A stretch of 64,000 nucleotides of DNA from Tundrisphaera lichenicola (GCF_051175385.1 NZ_CP195106.1:3844001-3908000), one strand, 5' to 3'. Counted from the stretch's first letter, positions 33,015 to 42,166 are shown. Numbers and translations are program-made. The notes: generated from the letters alone by a model not told the origin.

Positions 33015-33518
33015 ATGATCCGCGCCACTTCCGCCGCCTTGCTCACGCTCGCCGTGGTATCCACGTCCGCATTCGCCCAGGACGGTCCTCTCAACCGCGT
33101 GGGCAGGGCGCTCGACCGGACGGGCAAGAACATCCGCTCGACGGTCGAGACCGAAGTCGCCCGCGGGCAGATCTCCGCCGAGGAACGCGACGTCCTCAAC
33201 AAGGTCGGCAAGCGGATCGACTGGGACAAGCAGATGGCCGGTTCCACCCTGCGGCTCGAAGTCCAGCCGGGCGGGGTGGTCGTCCTGCAAGGGTCGGTGC
33301 TCAGCGAGGCGGCCAAGCTCCGGGCGGTGGACCTGGTGGAGAACACGACCGGCGTGACCAGCGTGGTCGATCAACTCGCCGTGGTGAAGGGCACCAAGGT
33401 GACCGAGGCTCCCCGGGAAACACGCGTGATCGAGACGCGAAAGGCCGCTCCGATCGTCAAGGGTACGTCCCCGGTGATCGTCGTTCCTTCGGAGTCGAAG
33501 GTGATCGTGAAGCCGTAA
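33015..33518 (+). CDS. Secreted BON-domain protein
   Basis: I start this at ATG 33015, preceded by AGGAG at 33003. The 167-aa product has a signal peptide (MIRATSAALLTLAVVSTSAFA) and a helical polar stretch. A BON domain follows at about 75-125 (STLRLEVQPGGVVVLQGSVL, then LRAVDLVENTTGVTSVVDQLAV). The tail is rich in Lys/Val (ETRKAAPIVKG, SESKVIVKP). BON domains bind phospholipid or peptidoglycan and occur in envelope-stress proteins such as OsmY, so a periplasmic envelope role is likely. Confidence 0.85.
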   Translation: MIRATSAALLTLAVVSTSAFAQDGPLNRVGRALDRTGKNIRSTVETEVARGQISAEERDVLNKVGKRIDWDKQMAGSTLRLEVQPGGVVVLQGSVLSEAAKLRAVDLVENTTGVTSVVDQLAVVKGTKVTEAPRETRVIETRKAAPIVKGTSPVIVVPSESKVIVKP

Positions 33519-33541
33519 GCCTCGTCTCGCGGAAACGAATG

Positions 33542-33583
33542 ACGGGCCGTCGGTTGTCCCATGGGGGATGGCCGGTGGCCCGT
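33542..33583 (+). terminator. Terminator of the BON-domain gene
   Basis: ACGGGCC (33542-33548) and GGCCCGT (33577-33583) form a stem followed by TCTGTTTA, 24 nt after the stop codon at 33518. The loop also holds a CCCATGGGGG palindrome. Confidence 0.55.
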
Positions 33584-33798
33584 TCTGTTTAGCCACGGAG
33601 GAACGCCGCACACCAATCCAGAGATTTAACGCCCATCGGACAAAACACTTGAGAAGGAAGAACGCGGCCGGGAGGATTCCTCTGAAAAATTGGCTGAGAA
33701 TTTTCCCTCCGTGTCGATCCGCCGTTTTCCCGATCGACAACCTTGTGGCGTGCGATTTGGGGCTCGAAACGAACCGGACTTCCTGAAGGAAGATAAAG

Positions 33799-34335
33799 AT
33801 GATGCGACGAATCCTTGGTCTCCCGGCGCTGATGCTTGCCCTTCAGCTCACCGCCTACGGCGACGATAATCCCGGCAAACTGCCGACGGCACCGACCAAT
33901 CCCGCGTTCGAGACGATGAAGAAGCTGGCGGGCACATGGATGGTCGCGGACGCCGATGGCAAGCCGACCGATCAGGTGGCGTCCATCATCAAGGTCACCG
34001 CCGGTGGCAGCGTGGTGCATGAGACGATCTTCCCCGGCCAGCCGATGGAGATGGTCTCGGTGTATTCGGTGGACGGGGCCGATCTCGTCATGACGCATTA
34101 CTGCGTGCTGGGCAACCAGCCGCGCATGAAGGCCGACCGGGATTCGTCGGCCGACCAGATCCACTTCCAGTTCGACGGCGGCTCCAACCTGGATCCGGCG
34201 AAGGACAGGCATATGCACGAGGCCACCCTCACGATCATCGACAACGACAATATCGAGCTAAAGGGCGTCGGCTGGGAAAATGGCGCGCCCGCCAAGGAAA
34301 TGTGCTGCGGCCAGAGGTTCACACGCAAGAAATAA
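33799..34335 (+). CDS. Secreted hypothetical protein (DUF1579-like)
   Basis: This 178-aa protein has a signal peptide (MMRRILGLPALMLALQLTAYG). The mature part resembles small lipocalin-like proteins of the DUF1579 type: FETMKKLAGTWMV, then GGSVVHETIFPGQPMEMVSVY, DLVMTHYCVLGNQPRMKA and IELKGVGWENG. The G-T-W motif followed by beta strands suggests a small-ligand barrel, but the resemblance is loose. It stands alone between intergenic spacers of about 280 and 445 bp. Confidence 0.68.
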   Translation: MMRRILGLPALMLALQLTAYGDDNPGKLPTAPTNPAFETMKKLAGTWMVADADGKPTDQVASIIKVTAGGSVVHETIFPGQPMEMVSVYSVDGADLVMTHYCVLGNQPRMKADRDSSADQIHFQFDGGSNLDPAKDRHMHEATLTIIDNDNIELKGVGWENGAPAKEMCCGQRFTRKK

Positions 34336-34561
34336 GGGCGAGTGGGCAGCCGCATCGCAGGAGTGTTAACGAGGCTGTGGCGATCCCCATGGGAGACGCG
34401 ATGGCCTCGTTCCATTTCCCCATCGCCGAAAGTGTTTCTGATCGCCTCGCCTCTCTCGCCTGCTCCGTGAGAGAATCCCTGGCGCTCCGAGATCAGAACA
34501 CAATTCCACCGGCATCGCGTCAGGCGTTAGACTCCGCATAGGGTGCCTACCCGCTTCATCA

Positions 34562-34759
34562 TTGCGAGTGGCACAAGCCAAGGCGAAGCATATACCTGAA
34601 GCCGAGCATCCTCAACCGCCGGCGACGGTGGAATGTGACCGGGTTAGGAATCGCGGCTGCGGACTGTACAACCCGGAATGGGAATACGACTGGGCGGACG
34701 ACCTCGAGATGAGGCCGCTACGCGCCTGGGGGCCGATGGGGCGGTTCGTGGTGACCTGA
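34562..34759 (+). CDS. Possible small protein
   Basis: A 65-codon frame whose second half (NRGCGLYNPEWEYDWADD then MRPLRAWGPMGRFVVT) looks more protein-like than its surroundings. It lies 21 nt before the kinase-like gene. No family is recognised, the first 25 residues are unconvincing and it may be a gene fragment. Confidence 0.22.
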   Translation: MRVAQAKAKHIPEAEHPQPPATVECDRVRNRGCGLYNPEWEYDWADDLEMRPLRAWGPMGRFVVT

Positions 34760-34780
34760 ATCGATGGGGGAGTTGGCGAC

Positions 34781-35317
34781 GTGGCGAAGCTAATCATCAT
34801 CGTCGGGGTCGGCGGATCGGGAAAGACGACCTATGGCAAGAGCCTTGCAGAGGAAAGATACGCAACAGCGTTCATCGACGGGACGCTGGCGGAAGGTGAT
34901 GCCAGGCGAGCCGGTTTTCGTTGCCTCGGCGAGATGGTCGCCCGGCTCCTCGGCCGCGGCGAGGATTGCGTGATGGACGAATCCCACCTCACGCATCCCG
35001 GCTTCCGCGAGACGTTCAAGGATTTCTGCGATCAGTTCCTGGCTGGGGTCGATCAGGAATGGATTTTCTTCGAGAATGATATCTTGGCGTGCATCAACAA
35101 TGTTTACTTCGATCAGAACAAAGCGAAGCCGCGGATCGGCCTGCCTCGACTCAAGGCAGTGCAAGATCAGGGGCGGCATTATGAGGTTCCCCCTCCTGGC
35201 ATATACCCCGGGCACCATCAAGCGCGGTCTGTCTACCAGCAGCCATCACCGCAGTTCAACGATATCCTGAAGGCGCAAACTTGGCTTCAAGCCGAAATCG
35301 AGCGTCAGAGTAAATGA
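34781..35317 (+). CDS. P-loop kinase-like ATPase
   Basis: This 178-aa protein starts at GTG 34781 behind GGGGGAG. The Walker A motif GVGGSGKTTYGKSLAE (8-23) follows a hydrophobic beta strand (KLIIIV), and DCVMDESHLTHPGFR supplies the Walker B-type acidic residue. This is the AAA_33/polynucleotide-kinase-like nucleoside-kinase layout. The C-terminal segment (GRHYEVPPPGIYPGH) is unassigned. It probably phosphorylates a small molecule or polynucleotide end; the substrate is unknown. It is followed at once by a half copy of the hairpin repeat. Confidence 0.78.
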   Translation: MAKLIIIVGVGGSGKTTYGKSLAEERYATAFIDGTLAEGDARRAGFRCLGEMVARLLGRGEDCVMDESHLTHPGFRETFKDFCDQFLAGVDQEWIFFENDILACINNVYFDQNKAKPRIGLPRLKAVQDQGRHYEVPPPGIYPGHHQARSVYQQPSPQFNDILKAQTWLQAEIERQSK

Positions 35318-35339
35318 TTTTGGTCAGAGGAAAGGCAAA

Positions 35340-35360
35340 GGGGACATTCAACTTTTTGAG
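35340..35360 (+). repeat. GGGGACGTTC hairpin repeat, half copy D
   Basis: GGGGACATTCAACTTTTTGAG corresponds to the left arm of copies A-C. A clear right arm is missing, so it is a remnant. Confidence 0.45.
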
Positions 35361-35483
35361 CCCAACGAGCATGTTGAGTGAGACGAGATAAATCGGCGTT
35401 TGTTTATGGTTTGTGGGGCAATTCTCCGAACAATTGCCCTGGCTGATTCCTGGAACAACATCGGGACGGTCGATACCCCGGCC

Positions 35484-36389
35484 TCAAGGTCCGGGGATCG
35501 ACTGGAGGATCGGTCGGATCGCCGTCCAGAGTTGTTCCTTGATCTGGACCGCGACGGGGTTCGCCAGTCGTGTGGGCGACTTCCCGCGTTCGCCGGGCGC
35601 GGCAAGGATTCCCACGGTCAGTTCGCCGTCGGTGTAGTAGCGGTCCCCTCCCCCGTTCCGTCCCATCAAGGTGGCTCCGACTCCGGTGACCTGGAAGAGT
35701 TCGGTCAGCGACCCGCTCTTGCGGAGGTCGGCGAACAGGCCATCGCGCTCGGCGTCGATGTCGGGTCCGATGTGGTGGGTGATCTGTCCGGTCCGGTGGC
35801 TCAAGCCGACGCTCTGGTCATAGGTCACGGCGCCGATCCAGAGGGGGACGCCATCCCGGCCGAGGTCGGACGACTTCCAGAACCGGACGTGGTGGCGATG
35901 GCTGGCGTTCTGGCCGACCGGCTTCTCGAAGGCGAGGTCCTGCTTCCTCCCGAACACGAAAAGCGGGCTGACGGGGGCGTCGACGTAGGGTCGGTCTCTC
36001 AAAACGCTCCCGGCGATCCGGAGGCTGGATCTCAAGGTGACCGGGTCGGCGGCGTCCCAGCCGGAGTGGATCAGGCTGCCGACCACTTCCTCCTCGGTCC
36101 CGATCAGCCCGACGTTCAGCGGGTCGCCGGGGATCCCCTGGGACGTGAGGCTCGTCTTGGGGGCCGTCTCCATCGAGGGTCGGTGCTCGTAGTGCCGCCA
36201 GAGCATCGGTAAGACCAGGTAGGCCGCCACGAGCCAGAGGGCCACGATCGAAAGCAGGATCTTCGACGCTAGGATCAGGATTCGCCTTCTCCTGGAGGAG
36301 TTCGCCCCAACTTGCGCGGTCGATCCCGGGGGAGTATCCGAGGGTTCCGGCGGGTTCGCGGCACTCTGGCGATCGAGATCGTCCGTCAT
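35484..36389 (-). CDS. LssY C-terminal-domain-like membrane protein
   Basis: The 301-aa product has a polar N-terminus, one membrane helix at about 37-62 (ILILASKILLSIVALWLVAAYLVLPML) and a periplasmic or cytoplasmic domain. That domain has the LssY C-terminal pattern: GDPLNVGLIGTEEEVVGSLIHSGW, DRPYVDAPVSPLFVFGRKQDLAFEKPVG, HHVRFWKS and IGAVTYDQSVG. LssY-C occurs with PAP2 or DedA domains elsewhere; here it is alone on an anchor. Function is unknown. Confidence 0.8.
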   Translation of the reverse strand: MTDDLDRQSAANPPEPSDTPPGSTAQVGANSSRRRRILILASKILLSIVALWLVAAYLVLPMLWRHYEHRPSMETAPKTSLTSQGIPGDPLNVGLIGTEEEVVGSLIHSGWDAADPVTLRSSLRIAGSVLRDRPYVDAPVSPLFVFGRKQDLAFEKPVGQNASHRHHVRFWKSSDLGRDGVPLWIGAVTYDQSVGLSHRTGQITHHIGPDIDAERDGLFADLRKSGSLTELFQVTGVGATLMGRNGGGDRYYTDGELTVGILAAPGERGKSPTRLANPVAVQIKEQLWTAIRPILQSIPGP

Positions 36390-36549
36390 GGCTTGCTCGT
36401 GTCCCGTTGGATCTCGGATTCCGGGCGCATTCCGGAACGCAAGGCTCTCAGGATGAGCATCCTTCGATCAAAAGTCGAGTGGCATGCGGCCCTAGCCGCG
36501 TCGGGTTGTTAGAATAGGAGTGGCAGCCCAGATCATGAAGGGAGTCCTC

Positions 36550-37725
36550 ATGGACGCCTCAAGCCTGTCCTCTCGCCTCGGGAGCCTCCTGGCCCATCGT
36601 GGCCTGGTGGTCGCCGTCTTGCTCTCGCCGAGCCTGGCCCTGGCCCAGGTCCCCGCGACCCATCCTCCTTCCGCGACCGCCCTCGGGGCCCCGATCCACG
36701 AGGCAGCGATCCCCGATCGAGAGGGCCTGGCCGAACGGGCTCGGGAAGAGCTGGTCTACGTCGACAAGGCCCCCCCTCCCCCTCGGAACGAGCGGCCGAG
36801 CCTGGAACCGTCGAGCCCTCGAGAAGTCGTCATCCCCGGCTACTGGGACTGGATCGAAGGCGATTATGCCTGGGTCCCCGGGATCGAGCGGGAGCCCCCT
36901 CCCGGCCGATTCTGGGCGAACGGCTACTGGAGTCGCGAGGAGAAGGGCTGGAGGCGAGTCCCCGGCTTCTGGAGCGACCGAGCCCTCGACAAGATCGCCT
37001 GGCGGAAGGAGGGTCCTCCCTCGGAACACCCCGAGGACCGGCCGGGTCCGGCCCCCGGCCCGGATCAGCTATTCATACCAGGCTGGTACAAGGAGGACGG
37101 CGTCACCTGGCAAGCGGGCTTCTGGACCAAGGCCCAGCCGGGCTGGGTCTGGGTCCCCGCCCGGTGGATTCATCAGCCCGAGGGGTGGGCATTGCGGGAA
37201 GGCTTCTGGGACCGTCCGAAGGAGGAGCGAGGCACCCGGATTTCGGTGGTTCGCGAGGGGGAATCGGCCCGGCTGGGCGATACCGCCTACCTGCCCAAGC
37301 CCTTGCCAGTCCGAGCGATAGGTTCGGATGCGGGGCGGTCGACCACCAACGTAGCCGGTTATCTCGGCCAGCCCAATCAATACGGCGTCGTCGTCGCGAG
37401 TCCGAACTTCACCCGGAATCCGTCGTCGGCCCTGTCCAACTACTTCAACCAGACCTTGTCCGTCCTGAATTCGACGCCGAACTTCGCGAGTTATACGTCG
37501 GCGGGGTCCGGCTTCGCCGGCTATCCATATTATGGGCATGGCCTGGGGACCAGCCCCGGCTACTACGGAGGGTCGGATTATGGCCGCGGGTTGGGCTACT
37601 ATCCCGGCTATTACGGGGGATCGGGGGCGAACTTCGGCCAGCAGGGGATCCAGCAAGGCGGCCTCGGGGGCTACCCTTACTACGGGCACGGCCTGGGGTA
37701 CTATCCGGGATATTTCGGGAATTGA
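36550..37725 (+). CDS. Secreted YXWGXW-repeat, Gly/Tyr-rich protein
   Basis: I start this at ATG 36550, which has GGAG eight bases upstream; GTG 36520 and ATG 36535 are alternatives. The 391-aa product has a signal peptide (LVVAVLLSPSLALAQ). Several Trp/Tyr-rich modules follow (VIPGYWDWIEGDYAWVPG, FWANGYWSREEKGWRRVPGFW, WQAGFWTKAQPGWVWVPARW), a YXWGXW-like arrangement. The C-terminus has Gly/Tyr repeats (GYPYYGHGLG, YYPGYYGG). Such proteins are abundant in planctomycete envelopes and probably structural. The function is unknown. Confidence 0.8.
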   Translation: MDASSLSSRLGSLLAHRGLVVAVLLSPSLALAQVPATHPPSATALGAPIHEAAIPDREGLAERAREELVYVDKAPPPPRNERPSLEPSSPREVVIPGYWDWIEGDYAWVPGIEREPPPGRFWANGYWSREEKGWRRVPGFWSDRALDKIAWRKEGPPSEHPEDRPGPAPGPDQLFIPGWYKEDGVTWQAGFWTKAQPGWVWVPARWIHQPEGWALREGFWDRPKEERGTRISVVREGESARLGDTAYLPKPLPVRAIGSDAGRSTTNVAGYLGQPNQYGVVVASPNFTRNPSSALSNYFNQTLSVLNSTPNFASYTSAGSGFAGYPYYGHGLGTSPGYYGGSDYGRGLGYYPGYYGGSGANFGQQGIQQGGLGGYPYYGHGLGYYPGYFGN

Positions 37726-37788
37726 GCCGGGATAGAATCTCAGGGTGACCGGGGGACTTGGAGTCGCGCGAACGGTGTCCGTTGTCCC

Positions 37789-38343
37789 TCAACGCTTCCA
37801 GCCGAAGTCGCGCTTTTTAATCTTGGCCTTTCTGCCGTCGGGATGATGGAAGACGATCCCCTCGATATCACGAGCGGCCAGGTAAGCGCTCAGCCCATGA
37901 AAATCCCTCGGTGGTTCATCGGTCAGGCCGAGCCTCTCCACAGTGTGAGGCACGAGGACGTCCTGATCCCACTTCTCGGGATTCTTTTGCGTATGGGGGC
38001 CGACCAACTCGTAGGTGCCGTCCGCCTTGTCGGTTAGGTTGGCGAAGCCCTCGCGATGCCATTTGTCCTCAGGTCCGTCCCCGACTGGCTTCCACCCCAC
38101 CCTCTTGCCGGTCTCCTCATCGAATCCCGATTCCTCGAAGTCATCCGGGATCGACTGCCCGGGCTTGAACTCCTGACGCTTGTAAAGCTTTCCATCGCGA
38201 ATCAGGCAGCATGTCCCGTCGATCTTCCTAGTGGCAATTCCCTCGCCCGCGACGACCCATTCGCAACCGGGATGGATCTGGTCGAGGACCCTGCTCCGGT
38301 CGCCGTTCCAGTCGCGTTCGAACATGGTTGGGATCTTCTTCAT
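37789..38343 (-). CDS. RNA-ligase-like nucleotidyltransferase (DUF5565-type)
   Basis: This 184-aa protein shows the nucleotidyltransferase signature of ATP-dependent ligases. ATRKIDGTC is motif I, with the adenylated Lys40 in K-x-D-G; YELVGP (111-116) is motif III-like; EGIVFHH (161-167) is motif IV; and KIKKRDF (174-180) is motif V. At 184 aa it is a minimal catalytic domain without an OB fold, as in the DUF5565/RNA-ligase families. It would join or cap RNA ends in the cytoplasm; the real substrate is unknown. Confidence 0.8.
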   Translation of the reverse strand: MKKIPTMFERDWNGDRSRVLDQIHPGCEWVVAGEGIATRKIDGTCCLIRDGKLYKRQEFKPGQSIPDDFEESGFDEETGKRVGWKPVGDGPEDKWHREGFANLTDKADGTYELVGPHTQKNPEKWDQDVLVPHTVERLGLTDEPPRDFHGLSAYLAARDIEGIVFHHPDGRKAKIKKRDFGWKR

Positions 38344-38462
38344 GTCAGCCTCCCTCCATCAGGGCAGTTTGTTGACGGGTTGACTCGCGCCGGACAATTC
38401 AAGGACCGTTGTCCAGCGAGGAAGGTTCGCCCGGCGAAGTACGAGGTTGGGTGGGTCGGGGT

Positions 38463-38491
38463 TTGACGAATCGCCGGCTCATCGGTACGAT
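38463..38491 (+). promoter_or_regulatory. Promoter of the rpsB cluster
   Basis: TTGACG (38463-38468), a 17-bp spacer and TACGAT (38486-38491) make a good housekeeping promoter 106 nt before the rpsB start. The leader contains GCCCGGGG/CCCTGGGAT hairpin potential that could mediate autoregulation by S2. Confidence 0.6.
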
Positions 38492-38596
38492 TAGGGCTCG
38501 TTTTTGGACGATCCCAATCCTCTTAGCAAGGTCGCCCGGGGTGGTTGCCCTGGGATCTCGGCCCGGAAGACTCGACGCGGGGAAGGGTGAAACTTC

Positions 38597-39628
38597 GTGG
38601 CACTCGCCGTCAAGGACTTGATCGACGCTGGCGTGCATTTCGGACACCGGGCCAGCCGGTGGAACCCGAAGATGAAGCCGTACATCTACGGCAAGCGCAA
38701 CCTGATTCATATCATCGACTTGAAGGAAACCGTCCGGGGCCTCCTCCGGGCTTCCAAGTACTTCAATCGGGTAGCCTCTCAGAACGGCCTGATCCTGTTC
38801 GTCGGGACCAAGCGGCAGGCGGCCGAGACGATCGTCGAGGAATGCACCCGCGCCGGGATGCCTTACGTCACCGAGCGATGGCTGGGCGGCACGCTCACCA
38901 ACTTCCGGACGATCCGGAGCCGGCTGGAACGTCTTGAGGAACTGGAAACGATCCTCGACGGCGAGCAGGCGCTGAGCTACGGCAAGAAGATGATCTCCAC
39001 GCTCACCCGCGAGCGGAAGAAGATCGAGCGCAACCTCTCCGGCATCCGCCACATGACCCGGCTGCCCGAGGCCCTGCTGATCATCGACCCCCACCGCGAG
39101 CACAACGCGGTCAAGGAAGCCAAGAAGCTCGGGATCAAGGTCGTCGCCCTGCTCGACACCGACTGCGACCCCGACGAGATCGACCTGCCGATCCCCGGCA
39201 ACGACGATAGCATGCGGTCGATCGAACTGGTCGTGAAGCGGCTGATCGACTCGATCATCGAGGGCAAGGCCACCGCGCCGGTCCAGACGGCCCGCGAGAT
39301 CGCCGAGCTGGAGCGAGATCGCGACGTGGTCCCTCCCGGCCGGAGCAACGACCGAGGCGGTCGGGGCGACCGTCGAGGTGGTGGGCCGGGCGGACCCGGT
39401 CGAGGCGGCCCCGGCCAGGGTGGCCCCGGATTCTCCCGAGGCGTGAGCCGCAGCCAGCCGTCGGCCCCGGCACCGGCACCGGTCGCTGCCGCCGAGGCGT
39501 CGGCCCCGGCCGAGACCCCAACCCCGGCCCCGGCCGAGGTCGAGATCCCGGCGGCTCCCGCCGTCGAGGCGACCCAGCCCGAAACCCAGGGCGAGGCGGA
39601 AACGACCCCTTCGGCCCAGCCGGAGTGA
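38597..39628 (+). CDS. rpsB: 30S ribosomal protein S2 with long Pro/Ala tail
   Basis: The start is GTG 38597, after GGGAAGG. The S2 fold is clear: LIDAGVHFGHRASRWNPKM, then IYGKRNLIHIIDL, FVGTKRQAAETI, YVTERWLGGTLTNF, PEALLIIDPHREHNAVKEA and ALLDTDCDPDEIDLPIPGNDD. The normal S2 length is about 240 aa; this one is 343 aa because of an extension with RGGRGDRRGGGPGG, then a Pro/Ala/Glu run (APAPVAAAEASAPAE). Such low-complexity tails occur on planctomycete S2. It is followed by tsf, as in most bacteria. Confidence 0.96.
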   Translation: MALAVKDLIDAGVHFGHRASRWNPKMKPYIYGKRNLIHIIDLKETVRGLLRASKYFNRVASQNGLILFVGTKRQAAETIVEECTRAGMPYVTERWLGGTLTNFRTIRSRLERLEELETILDGEQALSYGKKMISTLTRERKKIERNLSGIRHMTRLPEALLIIDPHREHNAVKEAKKLGIKVVALLDTDCDPDEIDLPIPGNDDSMRSIELVVKRLIDSIIEGKATAPVQTAREIAELERDRDVVPPGRSNDRGGRGDRRGGGPGGPGRGGPGQGGPGFSRGVSRSQPSAPAPAPVAAAEASAPAETPTPAPAEVEIPAAPAVEATQPETQGEAETTPSAQPE

Positions 39629-39780
39629 GCCGAACCGGGCCGATCGGATCGATCCGCCCGGCTCGATGACCATCACCGGCCCGGCGCGACCCCACCATCG
39701 GAGGCGCGCCGGGCCTGACCGTCCCCACCCGACATTTACGACCGAAGTTTTGCGTGTCAGCGAGCCAAGGAGAAGTGACG

Positions 39781-40404
39781 ATGGCCGACATCACGGCCCA
39801 GGTTGTCAACGAGTTCCGAAAGGCCACCGGCCTGGGCCTCATGGAGTGCAAGGCCCTCTTGAAGGAAGCTGATGGCGACCCGAAGAAGGCGATGACTCTG
39901 GCCGCCGAGAAGGGCAAGGCCAACGCCGCCAAGCGGGCCGACCGCGTCGCCAAGGCCGGGCGGGTCGAGGTCTACATCCACCACGACGGCAAGTCCGGGG
40001 CCCTGATCGAGGTCAATTGCGAGACCGACTTCGTCGCCCGGAACGATGAATTCCGCCAGCTCGCCAAGGACCTGGCCCTGCAGGTCGTCGCCGCCAATCC
40101 GGTCAGCGTCCGCCGCGAGGAGGTCGACCCGAACCTGGTCGAGGAGCAGCGCCGGATCTTCCTGAAGCAGGCCGAAGACAAGCCCGAGCCGATCCGGGCC
40201 AAGATCGCCGAGGGGAAGCTGAACTCCTGGTTCAGCGAGAGCGTCCTGCTCGACCAGGCGTTCGTCAAGGACTCGACCAAGAGCGTCCGCGAGGTCATCA
40301 TCGACGTCAACGCCCGAGTCGGCGAGAATATCTCGATCGCCCGGTTCGCCCGCTTCATCGTCGGAGAATCGGCCCCGGCCGAGGCTCCCGAAACCGAAGC
40401 CTGA
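39781..40404 (+). CDS. tsf: Elongation factor Ts
   Basis: The start is ATG 39781 (MADITAQVVNEF), behind AAGGAGAAG. EF-Ts recycles EF-Tu by releasing GDP. The N-terminal module is classic (TGLGLMECKALLKEADGDPKKA), and the core has EVYIHHDGKSGALIEVNCETDFVARND. At 207 aa it is shorter than the 283 aa of E. coli, with one core subdomain reduced, like the short EF-Ts of several phyla. The C-terminus has the GENISIARFARF motif. It is placed between rpsB and pyrH. Confidence 0.96.
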   Translation: MADITAQVVNEFRKATGLGLMECKALLKEADGDPKKAMTLAAEKGKANAAKRADRVAKAGRVEVYIHHDGKSGALIEVNCETDFVARNDEFRQLAKDLALQVVAANPVSVRREEVDPNLVEEQRRIFLKQAEDKPEPIRAKIAEGKLNSWFSESVLLDQAFVKDSTKSVREVIIDVNARVGENISIARFARFIVGESAPAEAPETEA

Positions 40405-40542
40405 TCCGCCCGAGGGTCGACGGTTGATGGGCGATCCTGATCGGCAGGATCGCTCGTCCTTCCTCCCTCATCGCCCGCCCACTCGCCGACCCGATCGATC
40501 GCCCGTGGAATTCGCCCGCCCTCTCGCCGCAGGAGCCCCTCG

Positions 40543-41310
40543 ATGGACGCCGCGTATCCCTTCGGCAGCCCGGTGTTTCGCCGGATCCTCCTGAAACTCT
40601 CCGGCGAGAGCTTCTGCCGGCCCGGCGAGGGCGGGATCAGCGTCGAAGAGGTGAGCCGGATCGCCCGTCAGGCGGTCCGGGTGGCCTCGCGAGGGGTCGA
40701 ACTAGCCATCGTCGTCGGTGGCGGGAACATCCTCCGAGGGGGCTCGCTCCGGGGGTCCGACGTCATCCAGGAAGCGACCGCCCACTACATGGGGATGACG
40801 GCCACCGTCATCAACGGCCTGGCCCTCCAGGACGCCATGGAAGGGATGGGCTGCGAGACCCGCCTGATGACCACGATCCGGATGGACGAGGTGGCCGAGC
40901 CCTTCATCCGCCGGAGGGCCTTGTCGCACCTGGGCCGGGGGCGGGTCATCATCCTGGCCACCGGGACCGGCAGCCCGTTCGTCACCACCGACACCGCCGC
41001 CGCCCTCCGGGGCAAGGAACTGGGAGTCGAGGTCCTGCTCAAGGCCACCCGGGTCGACGGGATCTACTCGGCCGACCCCGAGAAGAACCCCCACGCCATC
41101 CGATACGATCACCTGACCCCCGACCAGGTCCTCCGCGAGGACCTGAAGGTCATGGACATGACGGCTATCGGCATGTGTATGGATAACTCCTTGCCGATTC
41201 TCGTCTTCAATTTCAAGAAGGACGGGAACATCGAGCGGGCCATCGCCGGCGAGGCGATCGGCACCTGGGTCGCCTCGACCCCCCGCCCTCGTCCCGCCAA
41301 CATCGCCTGA
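40543..41310 (+). CDS. pyrH: UMP kinase
   Basis: PyrH phosphorylates UMP to UDP in pyrimidine synthesis. The 255-aa protein shows RILLKLSGESF, the VVGGGNILRG loop, YMGMTATVINGLALQDAM, ATGTGSPFVTTDTAAALR, and the nucleotide-binding KATRVDGIYSADP region, all standard for the bacterial hexameric amino-acid-kinase-fold enzyme. The start is ATG 40543 behind GCAGGAGCCCCTCG. It continues the rpsB-tsf order. Confidence 0.96.
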   Translation: MDAAYPFGSPVFRRILLKLSGESFCRPGEGGISVEEVSRIARQAVRVASRGVELAIVVGGGNILRGGSLRGSDVIQEATAHYMGMTATVINGLALQDAMEGMGCETRLMTTIRMDEVAEPFIRRRALSHLGRGRVIILATGTGSPFVTTDTAAALRGKELGVEVLLKATRVDGIYSADPEKNPHAIRYDHLTPDQVLREDLKVMDMTAIGMCMDNSLPILVFNFKKDGNIERAIAGEAIGTWVASTPRPRPANIA

Positions 41311-41359
41311 GTTAGGGCCGGGCGCCGAATGGATTCGTTGATCTGTGGCATCACTGTAA

Positions 41360-41379
41360 AGAAGATTTGAAAATCTTCT
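41360..41379 (+). terminator. AT-rich hairpin after pyrH
   Basis: AGAAGATT and AATCTTCT pair around TGAA, 50 nt past the pyrH stop. There is no T-run behind it, so a termination role is uncertain; its AT-rich stem stands out from the host. Confidence 0.4.
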
Positions 41380-41464
41380 GGGCATCCAATGGCCCCCGGC
41401 CAGCCCGCCTGGTTAGTATCCGATCCGTTTTCCCCCCCGGTTCGGATCACCAGGAGACGATTCG

Positions 41465-42097
41465 ATGATTCATGCTTCGGTCCGCGGCTCCCTCTGGGTC
41501 GTGCTCGGGATCTTCGTGGCCTATGTGCCGGGCGCCCAGGCCGGATATGCCCACTTGCTCCTGGAGAGTAGCCCTGGAAGCTACATCGGAGGCGGCAAAA
41601 ATTACGACATCACGGATGCGAACGCCTATGCCATCGTGCCGCCGCTCGGCTACAGCTCGCTCCCCGATGGCAGCCCCACTCGGGTTTACTTCTCCGTCTT
41701 TCAGACCGGGGAAATAAACGCCTCGCTCGAATTCAGCACCGAACAACTGGGCATTGCCCTCCAGCCGGGCGTCTACACCGATGCCCAGAGAGCGACCTTT
41801 GCCGACCCCGGCCATCCGGGGTTGGAGCTGATTTTCGGGAGCCAGGGCAGCAATGTCCTGACCGGGAACTTCACCATCACGGACGTCCAGTTCTTCCGGG
41901 ACTTGAAGGGCAATTATCAGATCGCCAGTTTCGCCGCGACATTCACCCAGATCAGCGACAGGGGCTCGTCGGTCTTGAATGGTTCGTTCACCTATAACAT
42001 CAACCCGTTCAACGCCGTCCCCGAGCCGGCCTCGGCTGCCCTACTGATCCTGGGTGGCGTCATCGGCCCTCTCCTGATCCGGCGCCGGGGCGTCTGA
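41465..42097 (+). CDS. PEP-CTERM protein
   Basis: The 210-aa product has a signal peptide (SLWVVLGIFVAYVPGAQA) and ends in a PEP-CTERM sorting tail. That tail is VPEPASAALLILGG with a membrane helix and then RRRG, recognised by exosortase systems for export and processing. The body is beta-rich with no assigned fold. The gene interrupts the otherwise conserved pyrH-frr neighbourhood and has a strong terminator after it, so it is probably an insertion with its own transcription. Confidence 0.88.
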   Translation: MIHASVRGSLWVVLGIFVAYVPGAQAGYAHLLLESSPGSYIGGGKNYDITDANAYAIVPPLGYSSLPDGSPTRVYFSVFQTGEINASLEFSTEQLGIALQPGVYTDAQRATFADPGHPGLELIFGSQGSNVLTGNFTITDVQFFRDLKGNYQIASFAATFTQISDRGSSVLNGSFTYNINPFNAVPEPASAALLILGGVIGPLLIRRRGV

Positions 42098-42135
42098 TCC
42101 CGTCGAGGCCGGGGATCCGCCGCGAATTCCGATAC

Positions 42136-42166
42136 GCCGCCCCTCGTCGCGAGAACGAGGGGCGGC
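42136..42166 (+). terminator. Strong terminator after the PEP-CTERM gene
   Basis: GCCGCCCCTCGT (42136-42147) and ACGAGGGGCGGC (42155-42166) form a perfect 12-bp stem with a 7-nt loop, followed by CTCTCTCG. It separates the PEP-CTERM gene from frr. Confidence 0.7.
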
